From NCBI GenBank assembly GCA_042577505.1, contig JBHPEA010000027.1, positions 1 to 19,787 on the forward strand: a stretch of DNA of 19,787 bases, written 5' to 3'. The translations under genes and the position numbers were made by a program. Of this stretch, positions 5,816 through 13,728 are shown piece after piece. The stretch comes from JACQSR01 sp042577505 (GTDB lineage: Archaea > Nanobdellota > Nanobdellia > Woesearchaeales > JACQSR01). How positions within the stretch are numbered: the stretch's first letter is position 1; every line of letters begins with the position of its first letter. The notes below the pieces were generated by a model, which worked only from the letters and a program-made list of their open reading frames with translations, did not search any database and had not been told where the DNA came from.

Positions 5816-6790
5816 ATGCCTACAAAAAAATCACCAAGAAAAGGATCCATGCAATTTTGGCCAAGAAAAAGAGCCAAAAAGCTTCGAGTTAGATCCTGGG
5901 CTAAAGTCAATGATACTAAACTTTTAGGTTTCGCAGGTTTTAAGGTGGGTATGACTCACGCTGTCGTTTCTGACAACAGGTCAGCATCAACCACTAAAGG
6001 CGAGAGCATTTCACTGCCGGTTACAATCGTGGAATGCCCTCCATTGAAAGTGTTTGCAATTAACTTCTATAAAAAATCAAACAACGCTTTGTCTCTTTCT
6101 TCTCAAATTTTCTCAAAAAACTTCGATAAGGAGCTTGTGAGAACTCTACGAACACCAAAGAAAGAATCGAAGAAAGTTGAAGAAATCACTTATAGTGATC
6201 TTCGTTTAGTTGTTTATACTCAACCCAAATTAACAAGTATTGGTCAAAAGAAACCCCGCGTTTTCGAAGTTGCATTAGGGGGAAAACTCGAGGACAAATT
6301 AAAATTTGCACAAGACAGTTTAGGAAAAGAAATTGCTGTTACTGATGTATTCAAAGAAGGAGAACAAGTTGATATTCATACAATAACTACCGGAAAAGGA
6401 TTGCAGGGTCCTGTTAAGAGAATGGGTGTTGCAATCAGAGCTAGAAAATCAGAAAAGACAAAGAGAGGACCAGGAACATTAGGTCCTTGGACTCAGCGTG
6501 GAAAAATCATGTTTAGAGTTGCGTACGCAGGTCAAATGGGATATCATCTAAGAACAGAATTAAACAAATGGATTTTAAAAATTGGTAAAAAGGAAGATGC
6601 CATAGAACCAAAAGGGGGTTTTGTAAGTTATGGTAAGGTACAAAATCCCTACATTTTATTCAAAGGAAGTATCGCTGGTCCAAGAAAAAGATTAATTAGA
6701 TTTAATGTCGCAACAAGACCAAGAAAAAATATTCCTACTCAAGCTCCTCAAATAAAATACATCAGTTTAGAATCAAAGCAGGGTATATAG
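5816..6790 (+). CDS. rpl3: Large-subunit ribosomal protein uL3
   Basis: uL3 is an early-assembling 23S rRNA-binding protein whose internal loop reaches towards the peptidyl transferase centre. The archaeal N-terminus (MPTKKSPRKGSMQFWPRKRAKK) and the core GFKVGMTH are visible. The region around residues 190-250 (TTGKGLQGPVKRMG, KRGPGTLGPWT, AYAGQMGYHLRTELNKWI) is the conserved loop and barrel. Length, 324 residues, is normal for archaea. The start is the first in-frame ATG; no good Shine-Dalgarno site precedes it, but a structured leader does. It is the first gene of the operon, and uL4 begins 1 nt after its stop. Confidence 0.97.
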   Translation: MPTKKSPRKGSMQFWPRKRAKKLRVRSWAKVNDTKLLGFAGFKVGMTHAVVSDNRSASTTKGESISLPVTIVECPPLKVFAINFYKKSNNALSLSSQIFSKNFDKELVRTLRTPKKESKKVEEITYSDLRLVVYTQPKLTSIGQKKPRVFEVALGGKLEDKLKFAQDSLGKEIAVTDVFKEGEQVDIHTITTGKGLQGPVKRMGVAIRARKSEKTKRGPGTLGPWTQRGKIMFRVAYAGQMGYHLRTELNKWILKIGKKEDAIEPKGGFVSYGKVQNPYILFKGSIAGPRKRLIRFNVATRPRKNIPTQAPQIKYISLESKQGI

Positions 6791-6791
6791 A

Positions 6792-7604
6792 ATGAAAGCA
6801 GATGTCCTATCAATCGACGGAAAAAGTACAAGTAAAGTAGATTTACCTAGTCAATTCGATGAACAAGTTAGGGCAGATATAATCAAAAGAGCCGTTCTTT
6901 CAATCCAAAGTCACAAAAGAACACCTTATGGCGCGAAAGAAGGCGCAGGTATGAGAGCTTCTGCTGATGTTTCCAAAAGAAGAAGAAAATACAGAGGATC
7001 ATATGGAACTGGAATCTCAAGAGTCCCAAGAAAGGTTTTATCCCGAAGTGGTACAAGAATGAACTGGGTTGGAGCAGTTGCACCAGGAACAATCGGTGGA
7101 AGAAGAGCACACCCACCTAAAGCATCTAAGATTTGGGATCAAAAAATTAACAACAAAGAAAGAAGGATGGCAATCAGATCCGCTATTTCAGCAACAGTAG
7201 TTAAAGATGTTGTTGAAAAAAGAAATCATGTTCTTCCTAAAAATTATCCATTAGTCATTGAAGAAAAAGCAGAAGGTGTTACTAAAACAAAAGATGCACT
7301 ATCCTTATTATCAAAAATTGGTTTACAAGAAGAATTGAAAAGAGTTTCAGTTAAAACCGTAAGAGCAGGTTCTGGTAAGAGCAGGGGAAGAAAATACAAG
7401 AAGAAAACAGGACCATTAATTGTCGTTTCTAAAGACTGCAAACTTATGAGTTCAGCAAAAAATCTACCTGGTGTAGATATCGTCGAAGTAAAAAATCTAA
7501 ATGCAGAATTACTTGCTCCAGGATGTTTACCTGGACGACTTACAATATGGACATTACCTTCAATTGAAAAAATGAACAAGGAGAAGTTGTTTGAGTTAAA
7601 ATGA
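6792..7604 (+). CDS. rpl4: Large-subunit ribosomal protein uL4
   Basis: uL4 binds domain I of 23S rRNA and lines the nascent-chain exit tunnel with its long loop. At 270 residues it has the archaeal length. Recognisable parts are the loop region at residues 40-110 (YGAKEGAGMRASADVSKRRR, GTIGGRRAHPPK) and the C-terminal archaeal segment ending LAPGCLPGRLTIWTLPSI. The start follows the uL3 stop by 1 nt, and its own stop overlaps the uL23 start by 4 nt (ATGA), so translation is probably coupled. In bacteria L4 autoregulates the S10 operon; nothing in this sequence shows that it does so here. Confidence 0.97.
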   Translation: MKADVLSIDGKSTSKVDLPSQFDEQVRADIIKRAVLSIQSHKRTPYGAKEGAGMRASADVSKRRRKYRGSYGTGISRVPRKVLSRSGTRMNWVGAVAPGTIGGRRAHPPKASKIWDQKINNKERRMAIRSAISATVVKDVVEKRNHVLPKNYPLVIEEKAEGVTKTKDALSLLSKIGLQEELKRVSVKTVRAGSGKSRGRKYKKKTGPLIVVSKDCKLMSSAKNLPGVDIVEVKNLNAELLAPGCLPGRLTIWTLPSIEKMNKEKLFELK

Positions 7605-7855
7605 GAAAAGTAGTATTATACCCACTTGCAACTGAAAAATCCATTAGATTGATGGAAAAAGAGAATAAATTAATCTTTGTAGTAGGTAAACAAGCAACCA
7701 AACCTGAAATCAAAACAGAAATTGAAAAACTTTTCAACGTTAAAGTAAGAAAAGTTAACACATTTACAACACCTTCTGCGGAAAAAAGAGCTTACGTTAC
7801 TTTCGCAAAAGAAAATCCTGCAATTGATATTGCAACACAAATGGGTCTGATGTAA
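7601..7855 (+). CDS. rpl23: Large-subunit ribosomal protein uL23
   Basis: uL23 sits at the tunnel exit and forms a docking site for the signal recognition particle and the translocon. The 84-residue protein has the family opening (YPLATEKSIRLMEKENKLIFVV), a central KPEIKTEIEKLFNVKVRKVNT segment, and ends IATQMGLM. Length is normal for archaea, which lack long tails on this protein. The start overlaps the uL4 stop as ATGA, and the stop is followed by TAA-A-ATG into uL2. Confidence 0.97.
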   Translation: MRKVVLYPLATEKSIRLMEKENKLIFVVGKQATKPEIKTEIEKLFNVKVRKVNTFTTPSAEKRAYVTFAKENPAIDIATQMGLM

Positions 7856-7856
7856 A

Positions 7857-8558
7857 ATGGGAAAGAGCTTAATCCAACAAAGACGAGGAAAGGGAAGTAT
7901 CAGGTTTAGATCAAAGGGATTTAGATCTTTAGGTGAAGTTAGACATCTTTCTTTTTCAAAAGAAAGTAGGACCGGCGAAGTTGTTGATTTAGTCAAATCA
8001 ATTAACCATTCAAGCCCATTAGCCCAAGTAAGATATGATAATGAAATCATTTTAATGCAAGCTCCCGATGGATTAAGAGTCGGAACTAAAGTTGTCACAG
8101 GACCAAAAGCACCAATTGAAATTGGAAATACATTACCTTTGAAAGACATTCCAGAAAATACTAATGTATTCAACATCGAAAGTTCACCAGGAGATGGAGG
8201 AAAATTTGTTAGGACAGCAGGTTCTTCAGCTAGAATTGTATCAAAATTCCCAGATAAGGTTGTATTAGCACTCCCATCAAAAAGGGAAAAATCATTTCTT
8301 CCAGGATGCAGAGCATCAATCGGCATAATTGCTGGAGCAGGAAGAAAAGACAAACCCTTATTGAAAGCTGGAGTAAAACACAAGATCATGAAAGCTAGAA
8401 ACAAGTATTATCCAAGGGTTCAAGGTATTTCCATGAACGCTGTTTCACACCCATTCGGATCAAAGAGTTCAAGAATTAAAGGGCGGCCAACGCAATCACC
8501 TAGAAATGCACCACCTGGTCGTAAAGTAGGTAAGTTGGCACCACAGAGGAAATCATAA
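7857..8558 (+). CDS. rpl2: Large-subunit ribosomal protein uL2
   Basis: uL2 binds 23S rRNA near the peptidyl transferase centre and helps subunit association. Family signatures are the N-terminal RRGKGSIRFRSK, the central LPLKDIPENTNVFNIESSPG and the C-terminal RNAPPGRKVG. Length is 233 residues, normal for archaea. One conserved segment is odd: where archaeal homologues normally read AVDHPFGG(G/K), this protein reads AVSHPFGSK (residues 195-203), losing the aspartate and part of the glycine run. The stop and the uS19 start share one base (TAATG). Confidence 0.97.
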   Translation: MGKSLIQQRRGKGSIRFRSKGFRSLGEVRHLSFSKESRTGEVVDLVKSINHSSPLAQVRYDNEIILMQAPDGLRVGTKVVTGPKAPIEIGNTLPLKDIPENTNVFNIESSPGDGGKFVRTAGSSARIVSKFPDKVVLALPSKREKSFLPGCRASIGIIAGAGRKDKPLLKAGVKHKIMKARNKYYPRVQGISMNAVSHPFGSKSSRIKGRPTQSPRNAPPGRKVGKLAPQRKS

Positions 8559-8941
8559 TGGTCAAGAAAGAATTCACATACAGGGGAAAGAACATCGAAG
8601 AACTAAAAAAACTGAGCGTTGATGAGTTCGCAGAATTACTTCCATCTGCCCAAAGAAGAATTTTGAAGAAAGGTCTTAGAGATGATCACAAGAAAATCTT
8701 GAAAAAAGTAGATGCAGGAGATAAAAACTTGAAAACACACGTTAGAGATATGATCATTATCCCAAAAATGGTTGGAACTACAATCAAAATCCACAGTGGA
8801 AAGGAATTCATCCCATTATCTATAACAGAAGATATGATTGGCCATTATCTTGGAGAATTTGTACTTACAAGGAAAGGAGTTTCACACTCAGCACCAGGAA
8901 TTGGAGCAACAAAATCCAGTGCAAGCGTATCAGTAAAATAA
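8558..8941 (+). CDS. rps19: Small-subunit ribosomal protein uS19
   Basis: uS19 lies in the head of the small subunit, near uS13 and the A-site tRNA. The archaeal N-terminal extension (FTYRGKNIEELKKLSVDEFAELL) precedes the core RDMIIIPKMVGTTIKIHSG and KEFIPLSITEDMIGHYLGEF. The protein ends with the usual THSAPGIGATK-like sequence (VSHSAPGIGATKSS). Length is 127 residues, slightly short of typical. A GAGG site 9 nt before the ATG supports the start. Confidence 0.97.
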   Translation: MVKKEFTYRGKNIEELKKLSVDEFAELLPSAQRRILKKGLRDDHKKILKKVDAGDKNLKTHVRDMIIIPKMVGTTIKIHSGKEFIPLSITEDMIGHYLGEFVLTRKGVSHSAPGIGATKSSASVSVK

Positions 8942-8942
8942 A

Positions 8943-9635
8943 ATGACAGACATACAGTATAATAAAGAACACATGGCAAAGGTTTACGGTAGTTCCGTAC
9001 CTGTTTCACCTAAGAAAGCTATTGAAATTAGTAATCTTCTTAGAAACAAATCTTTAGCGTTTGCTAAAGCTACAATGAATGATGTTGTAGAAAATGGCAA
9101 AGCGATTCCTTATACAAGATTCAACAAAGGTGTAGGTCACAAAACAGGAATTGGTCCTGGTAGATATCCAAAAAAATCTGCATCAGAGGTTTTAAAATTG
9201 CTTAACTCACTTGAAGCAAACGCACAATTCAAGGGACTAGATACAAACAACCTAGTCATTGTAAAAATGGTTGCCAACAAATCTTCAAAGGTTTGGAGAT
9301 ATGGTAGAATGAGAAGAAGGATCATGAAGAGATCCAACATCGAAATTCTTGCTGAAGAGAGTAAAAAAGATATTAAGAAAAAATCTGTAGCTAAAAAACC
9401 TGAAGTGAAGAAAGAAGAGAAAATAACTACTGGCCCAAAAAAACCAGATGTAAAGAAACCGGTTCCTGAAGTTAAAAAAGAAGAAAAGAAACCAGAAGTA
9501 AAGAAACCCTCTCCTGTAGAAAAAAAGGCTCCAGAAGAAAAAAAACCTGAGGAACCTAAGCCAGAAGAAAAGAAATCAGAAGAATCAAATCCCACTCAAA
9601 AAAATGAATCAAAAAAGTCCGGTGAAAAGAAATGA
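8943..9635 (+). CDS. rpl22: Large-subunit ribosomal protein uL22 with long charged tail
   Basis: uL22 binds all domains of 23S rRNA and forms part of the exit tunnel. The core (about residues 8-140) shows VSPKKAIEISNLLRNKSLAFA, the archaeal region NKGVGHKTGIGPGRYPKK and the loop RYGRMRRRIMKRSNIEI. Residues 141-230 are an added low-complexity tail of lysine, glutamate and proline with near-repeats of PEVKKEEKK. Archaeal uL22 normally ends near residue 150-155. Base composition of the tail is purine-rich on the coding strand. No Shine-Dalgarno site is seen at the start (TAA-A-ATG after uS19), so coupling is likely. Confidence 0.96.
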   Translation: MTDIQYNKEHMAKVYGSSVPVSPKKAIEISNLLRNKSLAFAKATMNDVVENGKAIPYTRFNKGVGHKTGIGPGRYPKKSASEVLKLLNSLEANAQFKGLDTNNLVIVKMVANKSSKVWRYGRMRRRIMKRSNIEILAEESKKDIKKKSVAKKPEVKKEEKITTGPKKPDVKKPVPEVKKEEKKPEVKKPSPVEKKAPEEKKPEEPKPEEKKSEESNPTQKNESKKSGEKK

Positions 9636-10369
9636 TTCAAAGGAAATTTATCTCAGAAAGAATGAAGGAACATAAGATAGAAGAACACATTAGTACTAAT
9701 TTGAAAGGTGTTGGTCATTCAAAAACTAGAATGTTACGAACACCATTGGGTGAGAAAATTGTAGTTCACGTCTCAAGACCAGGTTTAATCGTTGGGAAAA
9801 AGGGACAAAATATCAAATTATTAACAAAAACTTTGAAGAAAATTTTCGATCTTGACAATCCTCAAATAGAAATTTCAGAAGTAGAAAAACCACAACTTGA
9901 TGCATCAATTGCTGCAGAACAAATTGTTGATTCACTTGAAAGATTAGGAACAACAAAATTCAAAGCGATTGGACACAAAATAATGATGGATGCAATGAAC
10001 AGTGGTGCTTTAGGTATTGAAATATTAATTAGCGGTAAAATTCCAAGTTCAAGAGCTAAATCATGGAGATTCTATTCAGGTTATCTCAAAAAATGTGGAG
10101 ATGTCGCTCTAACAGGAGTTAGGGTAGCTCATAGAACAGCCCATTTGAAAACAGGAGCAATTGGTATTAAAGTAAAAATTATGCCCCCTGATACTGTTTT
10201 ACCAGATAAAGTAAAAGTCCTTGATGAACCTAGAGTTGTAGTTGAAGAAGAAGTTAAAGAAACTAAGAAGGAAAAACCTAAGACAGAGAAGAAACCTAGG
10301 AAACGAAAGGCAAAGAAGAAGGAGACAAAAGATGACAGCAAAGATGAAGGAACTACGCCAACTAAATGA
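9632..10369 (+). CDS. rps3: Small-subunit ribosomal protein uS3 with charged tail
   Basis: uS3 forms part of the mRNA entry channel in the head of the small subunit. The type II KH domain is clear, with GLIVGKKGQNIKLL at residues 51-64. The C-terminal domain follows (GALGIEILISGKIPSSRAKSW, YLKKCGD, GAIGIKVKIMPP). Residues from about 200 to 245 form a lysine/glutamate-rich tail (VVVEEEVKETKKEKPK and onward). The start overlaps the uL22 stop as ATGA and has GGTGA upstream. The tail-coding end overlaps the uL29 start by 38 nt. Confidence 0.97.
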   Translation: MIQRKFISERMKEHKIEEHISTNLKGVGHSKTRMLRTPLGEKIVVHVSRPGLIVGKKGQNIKLLTKTLKKIFDLDNPQIEISEVEKPQLDASIAAEQIVDSLERLGTTKFKAIGHKIMMDAMNSGALGIEILISGKIPSSRAKSWRFYSGYLKKCGDVALTGVRVAHRTAHLKTGAIGIKVKIMPPDTVLPDKVKVLDEPRVVVEEEVKETKKEKPKTEKKPRKRKAKKKETKDDSKDEGTTPTK

Positions 10370-10547
10370 TAAGGAACTAGATTCCAAGGTTGACGAGATG
10401 AATAAAGAATTGATGAAATTATATTCCCAAGTCTCAACCGGAACAAATCCAAAGAAACCAAAACAGATTCGTGAGTTAAAAAGAACTATTGCGAGAATAT
10501 TGACTATTAATAATGAAAAAAAGGATGGAGGTAGTGGAAAAGGATGA
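10332..10547 (+). CDS. rpl29: Large-subunit ribosomal protein uL29
   Basis: uL29 is a small helical protein at the tunnel exit next to uL23. The 71-residue product has the family pattern KELRQLNDKELDSKVDEMNKELMKL and RELKRTIARILTI. The ATG at 10332 is chosen because a GGAG site lies 7 nt before it; a second ATG at 10344 has none. The frame stays open upstream, but that stretch is the uS3 tail read in another frame. The gene therefore starts 38 nt inside uS3. Its stop overlaps the aIF1 start by 4 nt. Confidence 0.93.
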   Translation: MTAKMKELRQLNDKELDSKVDEMNKELMKLYSQVSTGTNPKKPKQIRELKRTIARILTINNEKKDGGSGKG

Positions 10548-10852
10548 GTGATATATGCCCAACATGTGGGCTTTCAAAGGAACTTTGTGTTTGTGAATCA
10601 ATTGCAAAGGAGAGCCAAAAGATACAAGCTTACCTTGACAAGAAGAAATTCAACAAAACGTATACCATTATCCAAGGTATCGATGACAAAGACATCGATA
10701 TGAAGGAACTTGCAAAAAAGCTCAAAGCAAAATTTGCATGTGGTGGTACGGTCAAGGACGGAAGAATTGAACTTCAAGGAAACCATATATCAAAGGTGAG
10801 AAGTTCACTTATCGAGTTTGGCTTTGCTCCAGAGAGCATCGACATTAAGTGA
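10544..10852 (+). CDS. Translation initiation factor aIF1 (SUI1 family)
   Basis: aIF1 binds the small subunit and enforces accurate start-codon selection. The N-terminus has a CPTCGL...LCVC cysteine motif (C5, C8, C15, C17), common in archaeal homologues and possibly metal-binding. The SUI1 fold follows: KTYTIIQGIDDKDIDMKELAKKLKAKFACGGTVKDGRIELQGN, then a last strand with FGFAPESIDI. Length, 102 residues, is normal. Placement between uL29 and Rpp29 is the standard archaeal order. The stop overlaps the downstream start as TGATG. Confidence 0.96.
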   Translation: MSDICPTCGLSKELCVCESIAKESQKIQAYLDKKKFNKTYTIIQGIDDKDIDMKELAKKLKAKFACGGTVKDGRIELQGNHISKVRSSLIEFGFAPESIDIK

Positions 10853-11109
10853 TGATCATGAAAAAAGCGGTTGAGAACCTTTTACGAGGGGAATTCATAG
10901 GCCTCAGAGTAAAGGTTGGACAAACAAATGGAACCATCATTGATGAAACAAAGAAAACCATCACACTCCAAACTAAAGACAAACAAAGAAAGAGGTTTGT
11001 AAAAACTGCGCATCAATTCGAGTTCAAGGTTGATAAGAAGAGGGTCGAAATCGACGGATCACTTATCGCAATCAGACCTGAACAGCGCATCACATTAAAA
11101 TTACGGTGA
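10852..11109 (+). CDS. rnp1: RNase P protein subunit Rpp29/Pop4
   Basis: Rpp29 binds RNase P RNA and helps mature tRNA 5' ends. The 85-residue protein has the Sm-like barrel of the family: GEFIGLRVKVGQTNGTIIDETKKTITLQTKDKQ, then FVKTAHQFEFKV and RPEQRITLKL. Three starts are possible: GTG at 10849, ATG at 10852 (sharing bases with the aIF1 stop as TGATG) and ATG at 10858. I prefer 10852 for coupling, but no Shine-Dalgarno site decides. Its position before uS17 is the usual archaeal arrangement. Confidence 0.9.
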   Translation: MIMKKAVENLLRGEFIGLRVKVGQTNGTIIDETKKTITLQTKDKQRKRFVKTAHQFEFKVDKKRVEIDGSLIAIRPEQRITLKLR

Positions 11110-11113
11110 TTAT

Positions 11114-11548
11114 ATGACAAAAAACATTGGAATCAAGGTAAACCCACCAAAGGAAAAATGCGAAGACCAAGCATGCCCATTTCATGGGACACTGGGTGTT
11201 CGTGGTAGAGTTTTCACAGGTACAGTAATGTCAGATAAAATGTCGAGGACTGCAACTGTTGAATGGATTTTATGGAAGAAAATTCCAAAGTATGAACGTT
11301 ATGAAAAACAAAGAACGAAAATTAAAGCACACAATCCTCCATGCATTAACGCAAAAGAGGGAGACGTCGTCAAAATTAGCGAATGCAGACCCTTATCAAA
11401 AACTAAGAATTTTGTAATCATAGAAAACTTAGGAAAAATGAAAGGGTATGAAGTTATTTCAGAAGGAATGGCAGAATCAAAATTCAAACAAAAGAAGAAG
11501 GTAGAAGAGGAACCTAAAGATGAAAGCACTGAAAGCAAGAGTGACTAA
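11114..11548 (+). CDS. rps17: Small-subunit ribosomal protein uS17
   Basis: uS17 is a primary 16S rRNA-binding protein with an OB fold. The archaeal N-terminal CEDQACPFHGTL is present, followed by VRGRVFTGTVMSDKMSRTATVEW, HNPPCINAKEGDVVKISECRPLSKTKNFVI. From about residue 122 a short charged tail follows (KKKVEEEPKDESTESKSD), longer than usual for the family. GGTGA 5 nt before the ATG supports the start. The tail overlaps the uL14 start by 29 nt. Confidence 0.97.
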   Translation: MTKNIGIKVNPPKEKCEDQACPFHGTLGVRGRVFTGTVMSDKMSRTATVEWILWKKIPKYERYEKQRTKIKAHNPPCINAKEGDVVKISECRPLSKTKNFVIIENLGKMKGYEVISEGMAESKFKQKKKVEEEPKDESTESKSD

Positions 11549-11921
11549 AGGTCTAACGCAAGGATCAACATTAGAAACCTGTGATAATTCAGGTGCTAAG
11601 TTGATTAGGATATTCAGCGTTAAGAGATCTAAAACTGTAAAGGGCCGACAACCAGCTTGTGGTGTTGGCGATTTAGTGCTAGCTTCTGTTAGAAGGGGAA
11701 AACCAGAGATGAGAAAACAAGTTGTTTTTGCAGTTGTTGTAAGACAAAAGAAAGAATTCAGAAGACCTGATGGTACAAGAATCAAATTCGAAGATAATGC
11801 CGCTGTTGTCTTAAAGGACGACAAAGGAAATCCAAAAGGAACAATGATCAAAGGAGCTATTGCAAAAGAAATTGTAGATAGATATCCAGCAATTGGTAAA
11901 ATCGCAAGTATAGTGGTGTAA
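11520..11921 (+). CDS. rpl14: Large-subunit ribosomal protein uL14
   Basis: uL14 lies at the subunit interface and contacts 16S rRNA. The 133-residue protein matches the archaeal family end to end: MKALKARVTKGLTQGSTLETCDNSGAKLI, GVGDLVLASVRRGKP, GTRIKFEDNAAVVL, KGTMIKGAIAKEIVDRYPAIGKIASIVV. The ATG at 11520 fits the family N-terminus and has GAGG 9 nt upstream. It lies inside the uS17 tail, so the overlap looks genuine. Confidence 0.97.
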   Translation: MKALKARVTKGLTQGSTLETCDNSGAKLIRIFSVKRSKTVKGRQPACGVGDLVLASVRRGKPEMRKQVVFAVVVRQKKEFRRPDGTRIKFEDNAAVVLKDDKGNPKGTMIKGAIAKEIVDRYPAIGKIASIVV

Positions 11922-11922
11922 A

Positions 11923-12312
11923 ATGAAACGAAAATTTTCAACTTCATGGAAAAGTAGCAAGAAACCTAGGAAGCAAGTCAAATTTAGAAAGAAAGCTCCT
12001 CTTCATACTAAACAAAAATTCGTTTCTGCTCATTTATCACCCGAATTAAGAAAGAAGCACAACAAAAGAGCAATTCCCCTTAGAAAAGGCGATAAAGTGA
12101 AGATAATGAATGGTAGTAAGAAAGGCAAAACTGGTAAGGTTGGAAATATCGACTTGAAAAAATCAAAAATTTACATTGAAGGATTTGAAGTGTCAAAAAT
12201 CGACGGAACCAAGTCAAATCTATCATTCCAACCATCGAATCTCATGATCACAGAACTTATCTTAGAAGATAAAAAAAGGATAAAAACCGAGGAAAAGAAA
12301 AATGCACATTAA
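11923..12312 (+). CDS. rpl24: Large-subunit ribosomal protein uL24
   Basis: uL24 is an assembly initiator of the large subunit. The archaeal N-terminal part (PRKQVKFRKKAPLHTKQKFVSAHLSPELRKKH) precedes a KOW motif (LRKGDKVKIMNGSKKGKTGKV, about residues 48-68) and VEGFEVSK-like IYIEGFEVSKIDGTKSN. The 129-residue length is normal, with a slightly extended basic end (KKRIKTEEKKNAH). The start follows uL14 as TAA-A-ATG; the end overlaps eS4 by 11 nt. Confidence 0.97.
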   Translation: MKRKFSTSWKSSKKPRKQVKFRKKAPLHTKQKFVSAHLSPELRKKHNKRAIPLRKGDKVKIMNGSKKGKTGKVGNIDLKKSKIYIEGFEVSKIDGTKSNLSFQPSNLMITELILEDKKRIKTEEKKNAH

Positions 12313-12979
12313 AAGTATTTCAGCTCCAAAGAGCTGGCCAATAGAAAGAAAAGGCGAGGTATATTTAACTAGACCTAAGCCAGGACCACATTCAATCTCA
12401 GAAAGTATCAGCCTTTGTGTTTTACTTAGAGATATCCTAGGAAACGTTAAGACAGCCAAGGAAGCTAGAAAAGTAGTGCACGAGAAAAAAGTATCAGTGA
12501 ATGGAAAAATTGTTAAATCTATCAAATTACCAGTTGGTTTATTCGACGTTTTATCTTTTTCAGATCATCACTTTAGAGTCCTATTAAATAAAAGCGGAAA
12601 ATTATTCGTTAAACCAATATCTAAAAATGAACTAATCAAAGTTACAAAGATAGTCAACAAAACAGCAATTGGTAAGAAAATCCAAGTTACGTTGAGTGAT
12701 GGAAACAACTTGCTTTTAGAAAAACCAAAGCAAAAAGTTGGAGACTCTCTAGTATTATCTATTCCTAAAAACGAAATAAAAGACACACTAGAATTTGCGA
12801 AAGAATCGTTAATATTCCTAAAGAAAGGAGCCCATGTTGGAGATATTGGAAAAATCAAGGACATATTAGGTAAAAAAATTGTTTATGATATTCCTGGAAA
12901 AGGGGCTTTTGAAACAATAAAGGAAAATGTAATTGTTATTGGTAAAGATAAACCAGTTATCAACCTTAATGAAAAATGA
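12302..12979 (+). CDS. rps4e: Small-subunit ribosomal protein eS4
   Basis: eS4 is found only in archaea and eukaryotes and binds 16S rRNA. The order of domains is typical: N-terminal MHIKSISAPKSWPIERK, an S4-type RNA-binding domain (LCVLLRDILGNVKTAKEARKVVHEKKVSVNGK, about residues 40-72), then a central domain and a KOW motif near the C-terminus (KKGAHVGDIGKIKDI). At 225 residues it is slightly shorter than many archaeal homologues. It starts inside the uL24 end and overlaps uL5 by 4 nt. Confidence 0.97.
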   Translation: MHIKSISAPKSWPIERKGEVYLTRPKPGPHSISESISLCVLLRDILGNVKTAKEARKVVHEKKVSVNGKIVKSIKLPVGLFDVLSFSDHHFRVLLNKSGKLFVKPISKNELIKVTKIVNKTAIGKKIQVTLSDGNNLLLEKPKQKVGDSLVLSIPKNEIKDTLEFAKESLIFLKKGAHVGDIGKIKDILGKKIVYDIPGKGAFETIKENVIVIGKDKPVINLNEK

Positions 12980-13488
12980 ACAAGATGAAAGAAATTAGGA
13001 TAGAGAAAGTGACAATCAATATAGGTGCAGGTAAAGATCCTAACGTATTAGAAAAAGGAACAGCTCTAATTAAGAATCTTACTGGAATTGATCCTGTTAA
13101 AACTTATACTAACAAAAGAATCCCTACCTGGGGATTGAGACCTGGATTACCTATTGGATGTAAATTGACTCTAAGGGGTCAAAAAGCTATCGAAATTTTA
13201 AAAAGAGTATTGGAAGCAAACGGAAGAAAATTGACTGAAGATAATTTCGATGATCAAGGCAACATTGCTTTCGGTATTAAGGAATATATAGATATTCCTG
13301 AGATTAAATATGATCCTAAGATTGGAATCATGGGTCTACAAGTTTGTGTAACTCTAAGCAGACCTGGTTTTAGAATAAAGAGGAGATCTTACATGAAAAG
13401 AAAAATTCCAAAGAACCATAGAATTTCAAGAGAAGACTCAATTGAACACATGAAAAAAAATTATGCTGTTACATTAGGTGAGGAATAA
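12976..13488 (+). CDS. rpl5: Large-subunit ribosomal protein uL5
   Basis: uL5 binds 5S rRNA with uL18 in the central protuberance. Family segments are MKEIRIEKVTINIGAG, NKRIPTWGLRPGLPIGCKLTLRG, FGIKEYIDIPEIKYDPKIGIMG and VCVTLSRPGFRIKRR. The 170-residue length is normal. The ATG at 12976 overlaps the eS4 stop by 4 nt; a second ATG at 12985 matches the N-terminus of many homologues and cannot be excluded. The uS14 start follows its stop by 1 nt. Confidence 0.96.
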   Translation: MNKMKEIRIEKVTINIGAGKDPNVLEKGTALIKNLTGIDPVKTYTNKRIPTWGLRPGLPIGCKLTLRGQKAIEILKRVLEANGRKLTEDNFDDQGNIAFGIKEYIDIPEIKYDPKIGIMGLQVCVTLSRPGFRIKRRSYMKRKIPKNHRISREDSIEHMKKNYAVTLGEE

Positions 13489-13489
13489 A

Positions 13490-13720
13490 ATGACATATAG
13501 CGATCATCAAAAAGCATTGAAACAGTTGAAAGCAAAACCCTTCAAACTGAAGAAGTTTTTGAAATTCAACTCCCCAAAGAAAAGAAAAACTGGAATTGCT
13601 TTACACAAATGTAAAAGGTGCGGAAGAATTAGGGGACACGTTAGTAAGTATGGTATCCACCTTTGTAGACAATGCTTCAGAGAAATTGCACCAAAAATTG
13701 GTTTTAAGAAATATAACTAG
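13490..13720 (+). CDS. rps14: Small-subunit ribosomal protein uS14, zinc-binding form
   Basis: uS14 lies in the small-subunit head. The zinc ribbon is complete: CKRC and CRQC around GRIRGHVSKYGIHL, followed by FREIAPKIGFKKYN, the archaeal ending. The N-terminal part (MTYSDHQKALKQLKAKPFKL, about 38 residues before the first cysteine) is about 15-20 residues longer than usual in archaea and basic. The ATG at 13490 is chosen over an upstream GTG (13478) because GAGG lies 8 nt before it and the GTG would overlap uL5. Confidence 0.95.
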   Translation: MTYSDHQKALKQLKAKPFKLKKFLKFNSPKKRKTGIALHKCKRCGRIRGHVSKYGIHLCRQCFREIAPKIGFKKYN

Positions 13721-13728
13721 GTGAAAAA

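Noticed and set aside
7670..8404. Long minus-strand open frame opposite uL23 and uL2
   Set aside because: It runs across two securely identified genes on the other strand and its product shows no recognisable motif.
9137..9595. Long minus-strand open frame opposite uL22
   Set aside because: Its serine/phenylalanine/glycine-rich product is the antisense of the lysine/glutamate tail; no family, no promoter and no ribosome site.
10242..10331. Upstream extension of uL29
   Set aside because: The added residues are the uS3 tail read in another frame; a good Shine-Dalgarno site supports the ATG at 10332.
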